Shown: positions 1 through 5,199 of the stretch, in pieces
Position numbering within the stretch: the first letter of the stretch is position 1
Layout of the letters: the number at the start of each line of letters is the position of its first letter
Assembly: GCA_028290165.1 (NCBI GenBank)
Contig: JAQGKJ010000346.1
Span: 1 to 5,199 of the forward strand
Origin: Bradyrhizobium sp.
GTDB lineage: Bacteria; Pseudomonadota; Alphaproteobacteria; Rhizobiales; Xanthobacteraceae
Length of the DNA: 5,199 nt
Direction: 5' to 3'
Position numbers and translations under genes: made by a program
The notes under the pieces: model-generated
Databases searched by the model: none
What the model saw: only the letters and a program-made list of their open reading frames with translations
Told to the model about the DNA's origin: nothing

Positions 1-27
1 GTCCCCGGCCGCACCCCGGCGGACCAT

Positions 28-40
28 ACCAAGGCTTGGT
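28..40. repeat. Perfect 6+1+6 palindrome in the upstream region
   Basis: ACCAAG and CTTGGT flank a single central G. Such a compact dyad fits a dimeric transcription factor half-site pair better than an RNA hairpin, because no loop remains. It lies about 190 bases before the preferred diguanylate cyclase start, so it could also belong to a gene left of the window. No regulator can be named. Confidence 0.4.
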
Positions 41-57
41 TCACAAAACAGTACTTG

Positions 58-73
58 CACGCGTATCCGCGTG
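58..73. repeat. 6-bp inverted repeat with 4-base loop in the upstream region
   Basis: CACGCG (58-63) and CGCGTG (68-73) are reverse complements around TATC. It could be a small hairpin or an operator. No U-tract follows on either strand. An 8-bp palindrome, TCACGTGA, lies just downstream at 89-96. GC-rich DNA gives such short dyads by chance, so the weight is low. Confidence 0.3.
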
Positions 74-231
74 GGCCGGCGCATCGCATCACGTGACCCG
101 AACCGGCGAATTTCCGTTGCCAAACAAGGGCGATGGCTCCCCTGGGTGGCCGGGATTCTGTTCCAAAAGATACCAAACCTAAAGGCTTCCCACTTAGATT
201 TTCGGGCTTGAGTTCCATCAACGGCGAGACC

Positions 232-1380
232 ATGGGCAGCGCTGCATCGCCTCTCCTGAATCCAATTGCGGCTGAACTTGAACGCGTGGGCTCCAAACCG
301 ACGCCGCAGACGCTGACGCGTCGTGCCGGTCAGCGCCGCCAGATGCTCGTCGTGCAGGCCGTCAGCTGCTCGCTCATCACGTTGATCCTGCTGGTTTATT
401 GTTACGCCGGCACGATCCCGATGGTCGTTCCCTCGGCCTACTTCCTGTCCGGGATCGGTTTGATCGGATTTTTTGTCGTGCTGTCCGAATCCCATTTCAA
501 CGACAGATTCGCGGATCACTACCTCACCATCTTCCAGGTCAGCGGCCATGTCGCCCTCCAGCTCGGCTTCCTGCTGGTGGCGCCTAAAATCGGCTACGCT
601 TTCCTCTGCGTGCTGTTCCTGATCTTCGAATTCGGCGCGCTGCGGATGACCTCCCGACAGGCAACCATTGTCTGGACCCTCACCACGATGGGACTGGCGC
701 CGATTTTTCTGCTTACCAGCACGCCGATCGGCATGCCGGTCGCGACGCACGTCGAACGACTTGCGGCGATGCTTTGCTATGTGCTCACGATCGGACAATG
801 TGCGTTCCTCGGCCTGTACGGCAGTTCGTTGCGCAACATGCTGTACAAGCGAGGCTTCGAGCTCAGGGAAGCCTACAAGCGCATCGAAGAGCTCGCCGAA
901 CTCGACGAGCTGACCGGCTCGTTCAACCGCCGCTGCATCATGCGAATGCTGGATGACGAGATCGCCCGGGCGCAACGCATCAACGTGCCCTGCTCGATCG
1001 CGCTGATTGATCTCGACTGGTTCAAGCGCGTCAACGACGCCTACGGCCACCCCACCGGCGACGAGGTGCTCCGAACCTTCGCGATCACCGTGTTCGCCAA
1101 CATCCGCAACATCGACAGGTTCGGCCGTTACGGCGGCGAGGAATTCCTGCTGGTGCTGCCCGATACGCCAAATGACGCGGCCACGCGCATCCTTGACCGG
1201 CTGCGCGCGATCATCGCCGATCTCGACTGGAGCGCGTTCTCGCCCGGCATGCGAGTGACGATTTCCGCAGGCGTCGCGACGCTCGGACCGGATGAGTCCG
1301 AAGACACATTTCTCGCCCGCGCCGATAGCGCGCTTTACGCAGCCAAAGGACGAGGACGCAACCGCATCGCCAGCGCCTGA
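232..1380 (+). CDS. Membrane-bound diguanylate cyclase (six-helix N-terminal sensor region plus GGDEF domain)
   Basis: This protein should make cyclic di-GMP from two GTP at the inner membrane. Numbered from the ATG at 232 (382 aa), about six hydrophobic helices lie near residues 39-60, 67-84, 98-117, 119-137, 146-162 and 176-197. A charged linker helix (about 200-224) leads into the GGDEF domain. That domain is complete: the DxLTxxxNRR entry motif at 225-234, metal ligand D260 in DLDWFK, N268 and D277 for substrate, and the active-site loop GGEEF at 301-305. An RxxD product-inhibition site (RNID, 292-295) lies exactly five residues before GGEEF, so feedback inhibition is expected. The membrane region resembles MASE-type sensors, but I cannot assign a named family, and the signal is unknown. 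The frame is open to an ATG at 133. I prefer 232 because the extra 33 residues are not domain-like and their DNA is AT-richer. Neither start has a well-spaced ribosome binding site. Confidence 0.95.
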   Translation: MGSAASPLLNPIAAELERVGSKPTPQTLTRRAGQRRQMLVVQAVSCSLITLILLVYCYAGTIPMVVPSAYFLSGIGLIGFFVVLSESHFNDRFADHYLTIFQVSGHVALQLGFLLVAPKIGYAFLCVLFLIFEFGALRMTSRQATIVWTLTTMGLAPIFLLTSTPIGMPVATHVERLAAMLCYVLTIGQCAFLGLYGSSLRNMLYKRGFELREAYKRIEELAELDELTGSFNRRCIMRMLDDEIARAQRINVPCSIALIDLDWFKRVNDAYGHPTGDEVLRTFAITVFANIRNIDRFGRYGGEEFLLVLPDTPNDAATRILDRLRAIIADLDWSAFSPGMRVTISAGVATLGPDESEDTFLARADSALYAAKGRGRNRIASA

Positions 1381-1399
1381 AATTATATCGCTTCCGTTT

Positions 1400-1424
1400 C
1401 CGGTGACGAAGAAACTGTCACCGG
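1400..1424 (+). repeat. Perfect 8-bp inverted repeat between the diguanylate cyclase and DUF2336 genes
   Basis: CCGGTGAC (1400-1407) and GTCACCGG (1417-1424) are exact reverse complements separated by 9 bases, 19 bases after the diguanylate cyclase stop. The RNA would form a stable GC-rich hairpin. Only TCTATAT follows, not a clear U-tract, so it is at best a weak intrinsic terminator. It could instead be an attenuating or mRNA-stabilising hairpin, or a dyad operator. Confidence 0.55.
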
Positions 1425-1444
1425 TCTATATGCCCGAATGCTCC

Positions 1445-1448
1445 AGGA
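1445..1448 (+). promoter_or_regulatory. Ribosome binding site deciding the DUF2336 start
   Basis: AGGA lies 7 bases before the ATG at 1456, an ideal spacing. The alternative in-frame ATG at 1438 has no purine-rich site in front of it and would place this motif inside the coding region. This supports the shorter 371-residue product. Confidence 0.65.
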
Positions 1449-1455
1449 TAGAGTC

Positions 1456-2571
1456 ATGAGTTCGAAATCCGCCGTTACCTCCGAAAGCCTGCTCGACGAG
1501 TTGCAGAACACGCTCTCGCACGGGACTGTAGCCCGCCGGGTCGAAACCCTGCGCCGCGTGACCGACCTTTTCATCGACGGCGCGGTGGATTTTTCGGACG
1601 AACAGATCGGGCTGTTCGACGACGTCTTCCAGTGTCTGATGGATCACATCGAGACCTCCGCCAAGGCGCTGTTAGCCAACCGTCTGGCGCCGATCGACAC
1701 CGCGCCGCCGTTCACCATTCGCGCGCTGGCGTTCGACGATCTGATCGAGGTCGCCGCTCCAGTGCTGTCCCGATCGGAGCGGCTCGACGACGACACGCTG
1801 ATCGAGACCGCGCGCAACAAGAGCCAGGCGCATTTGATGGCGATTTCAACGCGAAGGGTCCTGAGCGGTGCGGTGACCGACGTGCTGGTGCTGCGCGGCA
1901 ACGACGAGGTGATCCATTCGACCGTCAACAATCCCGGCGCGGAATTTTCCGAGCGCGGCTTCACCCGCCTCATCACTCGCGCCGAGGGCGACGACAATCT
2001 GACGACCTGCCTTGGCATGCGTCCGACGATACCGCGGCATCTCTACCTGAAACTGCTCGCGAAGGCCTCGATCACGGTGCGGGGGCGGCTTGAAGCCGCC
2101 AACCCGCAGCAGGCCGGCGAGGTGCCGTCGGCGGTGCGTGAGGCGACGCAACGCGCGCGCGCCGCGCCCTCTGCCATCAGCCGCGAGACGGCAATCGCCC
2201 ACGCACTCGTCAAATCGCTACACGAGGACGGCAGGCTCGACGAACATCAGGTGGCGGCGTTTGCCGAGGCCGGCAAATTCGACGAGGCCAACGCGGCGGT
2301 CGCAGCACTCGCCAACGTCTCGGTGTCGATCGCCGAGAACATGATGATTGAGACCCGCGCCGAGGGCGTCATGATCCTGGCCAAGATCTCGGGGATGTCG
2401 TGGTCGACGGTGAAGGCGATCATCAACATGCGCGACGATCTGTCGGGCATGGAGCCGTCCGATCTTGGGGCATGCAAGGCCACCTACGAACGGCTGCGGC
2501 CTTCGACGGCACAGCAGGTGCTGCGCTTCCACCGCATGCAGCAGACCGCGGCACCGGCACCGGCGGCGTGA
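1456..2571 (+). CDS. DUF2336 family protein, function unknown
   Basis: This is a soluble 371-residue protein of the DUF2336 (COG5330) family, which is common in Alphaproteobacteria and has no established biochemical role that I know of. There is no signal peptide or membrane segment. It is mostly helical. Family-typical stretches are a segment beginning FDDLIEVAAP near residue 93, the DVLVLRGNDEVIHSTVNN region from about 142, and PRHLYLKLLAKAS from about 192. A second helical part (about 240-360) has alternating alanine-rich helices, and the tail is a short Ala/Pro run. HEAT-like helical repeats are a reasonable fold guess, not a proven one. The start at 1456 is chosen over an in-frame ATG at 1438 because AGGA lies 7 bases upstream of it. 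The gene follows the diguanylate cyclase by 75 bases on the same strand, so co-transcription is possible, but an 8-bp inverted repeat lies between them. Confidence 0.88.
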   Translation: MSSKSAVTSESLLDELQNTLSHGTVARRVETLRRVTDLFIDGAVDFSDEQIGLFDDVFQCLMDHIETSAKALLANRLAPIDTAPPFTIRALAFDDLIEVAAPVLSRSERLDDDTLIETARNKSQAHLMAISTRRVLSGAVTDVLVLRGNDEVIHSTVNNPGAEFSERGFTRLITRAEGDDNLTTCLGMRPTIPRHLYLKLLAKASITVRGRLEAANPQQAGEVPSAVREATQRARAAPSAISRETAIAHALVKSLHEDGRLDEHQVAAFAEAGKFDEANAAVAALANVSVSIAENMMIETRAEGVMILAKISGMSWSTVKAIINMRDDLSGMEPSDLGACKATYERLRPSTAQQVLRFHRMQQTAAPAPAA

Positions 2572-2574
2572 AGG

Positions 2575-3894
2575 TCAGGCGCTTGCTGCAAACAAGTCCC
2601 AGCGGCCCGGGAGACCTTTGAGTTCGTACGATCCCCGTTCCGCAAATTTCAGGCCGGCGCCCGCCACAAGATCGGTGACAACTCTCGACACCAGCACTTC
2701 ACTCCGCCGGGATTGCGCCATTACCCGGGCGGCCGCGTGAACCGCAATACCTCCGATGTCGCGCCCCCTTATCTCGATTTCGCCGGTGTGAAGACCTGCG
2801 CGCAACGGCAAACCGATTTGCTGAGCCGCCGTTCCGAACGCCAAAGCGCATCGGACGGCGCGGCCGGGTCCATCGAACGTCGCCAGAATGCCATCGCCGG
2901 TATTCTTGACCAAAATTCCGCGATGCTTCTCGATCATCTGCTGCGCGATGAGATCGTGACTATCCAGCAACCGACGCCAGTTTTGGTCGCCCATTTCCGC
3001 GGCGCTGCGCGTCGAATCGATGATGTCGGTAAACAGAACCGTAGCCAGAACCCTCTCAAGTTCAGTCGATGAACCTTCGCGATGCCCGGTGACAAATTCC
3101 TCGATGTCGCCGAGCAAGGCTTCGGTATCGCCGGTCCAGAAGGCGTGGTCGCCGTCGGGATACTCAATATACTTGGCGCCGGGGATTTGCGCTGCCAGAC
3201 TCCGACCCAGTACCACCGGGGTCATGGCGTCCGTGCGCCGGTGGAGGACAAGGGTAGGAACGCGCACGCTCGGAAGGATCGATCGTATGTCGATCTGCGC
3301 ATTCAATATTGTAAATGCCTTGAAGGCTCCCGGGCTAGCTGAAAGCCGTTGAAACTTGGCGAATTGAGCAAGGGCGTCGGGTCTTGTTGCCTGGCTCGGC
3401 ATGAGCAAGTTGATCATGGCTCCGCTGCCCCAAAGCTTCAGGCGTTGGCGTATTCGTTCCTCGGGATCGTCGGACAGCTCGCTTGAGCGCACAAAGCCGC
3501 CAAAAAGAATGAGATGCGATACGCGCTCTGGATACGTCGCGGTGAACAACGCACTCATCGCGCAACCTTCGGAGAATCCGAGCAGGACGGCTTGCTGCGC
3601 GCCGATGTCATCCATGATGGCGCGAACGTCGTCCATGCGTTGTTCGAGGGAAGGCGCGCCGGACATCCTGTCGGATAATCCCTGCCCCCTTTTGTCGAAC
3701 GTAACGACGCGGGCGAAATTCGACAGGCGGCGCAAAAAGGCAGTGTATCCGGGTATCTCATGCAAGAATTCGACATGCGACACCACGCCCGGAACCAGAA
3801 TAATATCGACCGGTCCATCGCCCATCACCTGATAGGCGATGTTGACGTCGCCGCTCAGCGCGTAGCGCGTTTCGGGCAGAACAAAATCGTTCAT
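2575..3894 (-). CDS. Alpha/beta-hydrolase fused to class III adenylate cyclase (Rv1900c-like architecture)
   Basis: This 439-residue soluble protein probably makes cAMP from ATP, with an N-terminal hydrolase domain that may sense or cleave an unknown ligand. The hydrolase domain (about 12-268) has an intact triad: nucleophile S108 in GFSEG, D222 four residues before P226, and H250 in DGDHAFW. The cyclase domain (about 281-439) has metal ligands D290 (FTDIIDST) and D334 (NTGDG), and the adenine-selecting pair K330 and D379. The transition-state Arg is R390. The usual catalytic Asn position holds H386 (AVHAAAR). From memory, M. tuberculosis Rv1900c has the same domain order and also a His there, and is active, so this is not evidence of a dead enzyme. 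The start fits the family N-terminus (PETRYALSGDVNIAYQ), and GGGGA lies 9 bases upstream. The nearest upstream gene, nrsF, ends 115 bases away. Guanylate cyclase side activity cannot be excluded. Confidence 0.94.
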   Translation of the reverse strand: MNDFVLPETRYALSGDVNIAYQVMGDGPVDIILVPGVVSHVEFLHEIPGYTAFLRRLSNFARVVTFDKRGQGLSDRMSGAPSLEQRMDDVRAIMDDIGAQQAVLLGFSEGCAMSALFTATYPERVSHLILFGGFVRSSELSDDPEERIRQRLKLWGSGAMINLLMPSQATRPDALAQFAKFQRLSASPGAFKAFTILNAQIDIRSILPSVRVPTLVLHRRTDAMTPVVLGRSLAAQIPGAKYIEYPDGDHAFWTGDTEALLGDIEEFVTGHREGSSTELERVLATVLFTDIIDSTRSAAEMGDQNWRRLLDSHDLIAQQMIEKHRGILVKNTGDGILATFDGPGRAVRCALAFGTAAQQIGLPLRAGLHTGEIEIRGRDIGGIAVHAAARVMAQSRRSEVLVSRVVTDLVAGAGLKFAERGSYELKGLPGRWDLFAASA

Positions 3895-3904
3895 TGGCAG
3901 CGGT

Positions 3905-3936
3905 CCCCAGGTACAGAGCGATCCTCTTCCCTGGGG
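3905..3936 (-). promoter_or_regulatory. Candidate leader hairpin covering the cyclase ribosome binding site
   Basis: On the minus strand CCCCAGG (3936-3930) is the exact complement of CCTGGGG (3911-3905), giving a 7-bp stem. Inside its 18-base loop, AGAG (3927-3924) pairs with CTCT (3918-3915) around a 5-base loop. The 3' arm contains the GGGG of the only purine-rich site (GGGGA) before the cyclase ATG. If the transcript starts upstream of 3936, this structure could limit translation initiation. The pairing is seen directly; the regulatory role is inference. Confidence 0.35.
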
Positions 3937-3961
3937 GTAAGCGGGTCAACAGCGCAAAGGG

Positions 3962-3992
3962 CCTATATTTGTCGTTCGGCACCGACAGGCAA
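3962..3992 (-). promoter_or_regulatory. Candidate promoter of the hydrolase-cyclase gene
   Basis: On the minus strand TTGCCT (3992-3987) resembles a -35 box. An AT-rich AATATAGG stretch (3969-3962) follows, giving a -10-like hexamer at 17-19 base spacing. A competing candidate is TTGACC (3949-3944) with GAGGAT (3926-3921) at 17 bases, which has a better -35 and a poor -10. Both matches are partial, so this only marks where the promoter probably lies in the 115-base gap. Confidence 0.2.
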
Positions 3993-4009
3993 TAACTCGG
4001 CTTCTGCCG

Positions 4010-4648
4010 CTAAAACCGCAGCAGCCTCGATCCCGCCAGCGCGCCGACGGCGGTCACGAGCGCAGTGGCGATGGTATACCAGGTCGCCACAAACAGCGGG
4101 GAATCGTCGGTGCAGTGCGAGGCGTAGAGCGTCGCCGCCAGACCTGCCGACAACAATCCGGCGATGGCGCCGGCGACCGCCGGCCGCGCCGGCGCGCCGT
4201 GCCGCAGGCCGAACAGCGCCGCCGCCAGCAGCGGCAGCGAGATCAGCGGGATCGCGGTCAGGCACGTGCGCGAATTGCTGCCGACCAGGCGGGTCATCAT
4301 CGGCAGCCGCTGCGGCATCATCATCTCGCCTGATATGCCCGCGACCAGAAGTCCGGCCGGGATCAGCAGCAGCCACGCCCAGCCCTGCAGCGAGGCCTCC
4401 GGCCGCGACAAATGCAGGCTGATGGCGATCGCCGAGATCGCCAGCGCCAGCGTCACCAAGAACTTCAGATCGAAGAACGGATTATGCATCGCGGTCATGA
4501 CGTCCGGACGGACGCCGAGGCTAGCGAGGAACATCGCCACCGAAACCGGCGCCGCTGACAGCAGCGCCAGCGCCAGCACGAATCCGACCGGCCGCGCGCG
4601 GTGCGCATTATCGGCGGCCAGCGTTCTTATCAGCTGATCGGTTTCCAT
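4010..4648 (-). CDS. nrsF: NrsF/DUF1109 family anti-sigma factor, six-helix membrane protein
   Basis: This is the probable membrane anti-sigma factor that holds the adjacent ECF sigma factor inactive. It has 212 residues from the ATG at 4648, about the usual DUF1109 length. A short cytoplasmic N-terminus (METDQLIRTLAADN) is followed by about six hydrophobic helices: near 22-44, 62-80, 90-106, 129-148, 157-175 and 186-207. Two cysteines, C129 and C179, flank the later helices. In Caulobacter NrsF a conserved cysteine pair at similar positions is needed to respond to chromate and cadmium (recalled from the literature), so heavy-metal sensing is a reasonable inference. An in-frame GTG at 4654 would overlap the sigma stop as GTGA and add two residues. 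I prefer the ATG because GGGAG lies 8 bases before it but only 2 before the GTG. With a 2-base gap after the sigma gene, translational coupling is likely. Confidence 0.9.
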   Translation of the reverse strand: METDQLIRTLAADNAHRARPVGFVLALALLSAAPVSVAMFLASLGVRPDVMTAMHNPFFDLKFLVTLALAISAIAISLHLSRPEASLQGWAWLLLIPAGLLVAGISGEMMMPQRLPMMTRLVGSNSRTCLTAIPLISLPLLAAALFGLRHGAPARPAVAGAIAGLLSAGLAATLYASHCTDDSPLFVATWYTIATALVTAVGALAGSRLLRF

Positions 4649-4650
4649 TC

Positions 4651-5196
4651 TCACGGCTCCCGTAGTTTGGCGGTGAGGCTGGCAAGCCCGCGATGCAGCG
4701 CTACCCGCACCGCGCCCTCGCTCATCGAGAATTTCGCGGCGGTATCCTTGATCGACGCGGCGTCGACCGCGATCGCCTGCAGAACGTCACGCTGACGAGC
4801 CGGCAGGGACTGTAGCTGGGCCGCGACCTCGCTTGCAGGGACGCTCTCTGCCGCGGGCTCGCTCGGGATCGTGTCGGCGAAATCGTCGATATCAACGAAA
4901 ACCCGCCGGCCGCGGCGGCGCAGCTGATCGATCAGCTTGTTGCGGGCGATCGCAAACAGCCACGGCGCGAACGGCGCGTTGGCGTCCCAGGTATGTCGCT
5001 TTAGATGCACCGCCAACAAAATGTCCTGCACGATGTCCTCGGATTGATCGACCGGTTGCCCTGCCCGCGCGAGACCGCGGCGCGCCGCGGCCCGGAGCAC
5101 CGGCGTGACGGCCTTGAGCAGACGATGATACGCCGCACTGTCGCCTGCGATGGCCGACCGCATCAGGCCGGTCCATTCGTCATCCCGTTCGCGCAC
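4651..5196 (-). CDS. sigF: ECF RNA polymerase sigma factor, SigF-like (DUF1109-associated group); 5' end uncertain
   Basis: This sigma-70 family ECF factor directs RNA polymerase to a stress regulon when released by its anti-sigma factor. Numbered from a GTG at 5196 (181 aa), region 2 covers about residues 18-97, with the DIVQDILLAVH core helix at 54-64 and the FAPWLFAIARNKLIDQLRRR stretch at 76-95. A poorly conserved linker follows. Region 4 covers about 122-178: LPARQRDVLQ at 131-140, then a helix-turn-helix ending SMSEGAVRVALHRGLASL at 157-174. The length is typical for an ECF factor without a C-terminal extension. The identity as a SigF-type factor (ECF16 in the usual scheme, recalled) rests mainly on the DUF1109 gene directly downstream. 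The frame stays open to the window edge three bases beyond the GTG, so the real start may lie outside. Its promoter, where autoregulation would be expected, is not in the window. Confidence 0.92.
   Translation of the reverse strand: MRERDDEWTGLMRSAIAGDSAAYHRLLKAVTPVLRAAARRGLARAGQPVDQSEDIVQDILLAVHLKRHTWDANAPFAPWLFAIARNKLIDQLRRRGRRVFVDIDDFADTIPSEPAAESVPASEVAAQLQSLPARQRDVLQAIAVDAASIKDTAAKFSMSEGAVRVALHRGLASLTAKLREP
4657..4661 (-). promoter_or_regulatory. Ribosome binding site of nrsF inside the end of the sigma gene
   Basis: GGGAG on the minus strand falls within the last codons of the sigma factor (Arg-Glu-Pro) and sits 8 bases before the ATG at 4648. It is only 2 bases from the GTG at 4654, so it favours the ATG. 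The placement means ribosomes finishing the sigma factor clear and can reuse this site, which suits stoichiometric production of a sigma/anti-sigma pair. Confidence 0.6.
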
Positions 5197-5199
5197 GCG

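Noticed and set aside
2551..2562. Tandem GCACCG repeat at the end of the DUF2336 gene.
   Set aside because: It simply encodes the Ala/Pro-rich C-terminal tail and is too short to be a repeat element.
3699..3719. GTAACG followed by GCGAA, considered as a SigF-type promoter.
   Set aside because: It lies inside the cyclase coding region on the opposite strand, and the spacing is far too short for an ECF promoter.
3971..3988. TGTCG/CGACA 5-bp dyad in the gap before the cyclase, considered as an operator.
   Set aside because: Five base pairs with an 8-base loop is within chance expectation, and it overlaps the spacer of the weak promoter candidate.
3998..4009. CGGC/GCCG hairpin with a 4-base loop just after the nrsF stop, considered as a terminator.
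   Set aside because: The stem is only 4 bp and is followed on the minus strand by AGTTATT, not a U-tract. It is too weak to call.
3760..4422. A 220-codon open frame on the plus strand across the cyclase start, the intergenic gap and much of nrsF.
   Set aside because: Its translation is Arg/Ala/Ser/Pro-rich low-complexity sequence with no domain. It is antisense to two well-supported genes, which is typical of a shadow frame in high-GC DNA.
1..5199. CRISPR arrays, tRNA or rRNA genes, insertion sequences and attachment sites.
   Set aside because: No regularly spaced repeats, tRNA-like cloverleaf, transposase frame or flanking inverted repeats were seen. Nearly all the window is filled by five ordinary genes.

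Overview
The window looks like chromosomal DNA of a high-GC alphaproteobacterium, most likely Bradyrhizobium-like (Nitrobacteraceae, Hyphomicrobiales). This is inferred from the gene families present (DUF2336, an ECF sigma factor with a NrsF/DUF1109 anti-sigma, and a hydrolase-cyclase fusion) and from strong G/C preference at third codon positions. No sequence search was run. There are no RNA genes, insertion sequences, phage genes or CRISPR arrays.

Left part, plus strand. A non-coding leader with several small inverted repeats (about 1-231) precedes a six-helix membrane diguanylate cyclase (232-1380). A 75-base gap carrying a perfect 8-bp inverted repeat follows, then a soluble DUF2336 protein (1456-2571).

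Right part, minus strand. Read in its own direction, an ECF sigma factor (start near or beyond the right edge, stop at 4651) is followed within 2 bases by its probable six-helix membrane anti-sigma factor NrsF (4648-4010). A 115-base gap with a candidate promoter and a leader hairpin comes next. Then comes a fusion of an alpha/beta-hydrolase and a class III nucleotide cyclase (3894-2575). Its stop codon lies 3 bases from the stop of the convergent DUF2336 gene.

The common theme is signalling. One gene makes c-di-GMP, one probably makes cAMP, and one pair switches transcription in response to stress, as in the Caulobacter SigF-NrsF system for heavy metals. Only the sigma/anti-sigma pair is clearly a functional unit. 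A link between the diguanylate cyclase and the DUF2336 protein, or between the sigma pair and the cyclase, is inferred from position only. I see no clear evidence of an undescribed multi-gene system. The most unusual points are the cyclase's His-for-Asn active-site substitution next to an intact hydrolase triad, a leader hairpin that could cover its ribosome binding site, and the uncharacterised DUF2336 gene behind a diguanylate cyclase.
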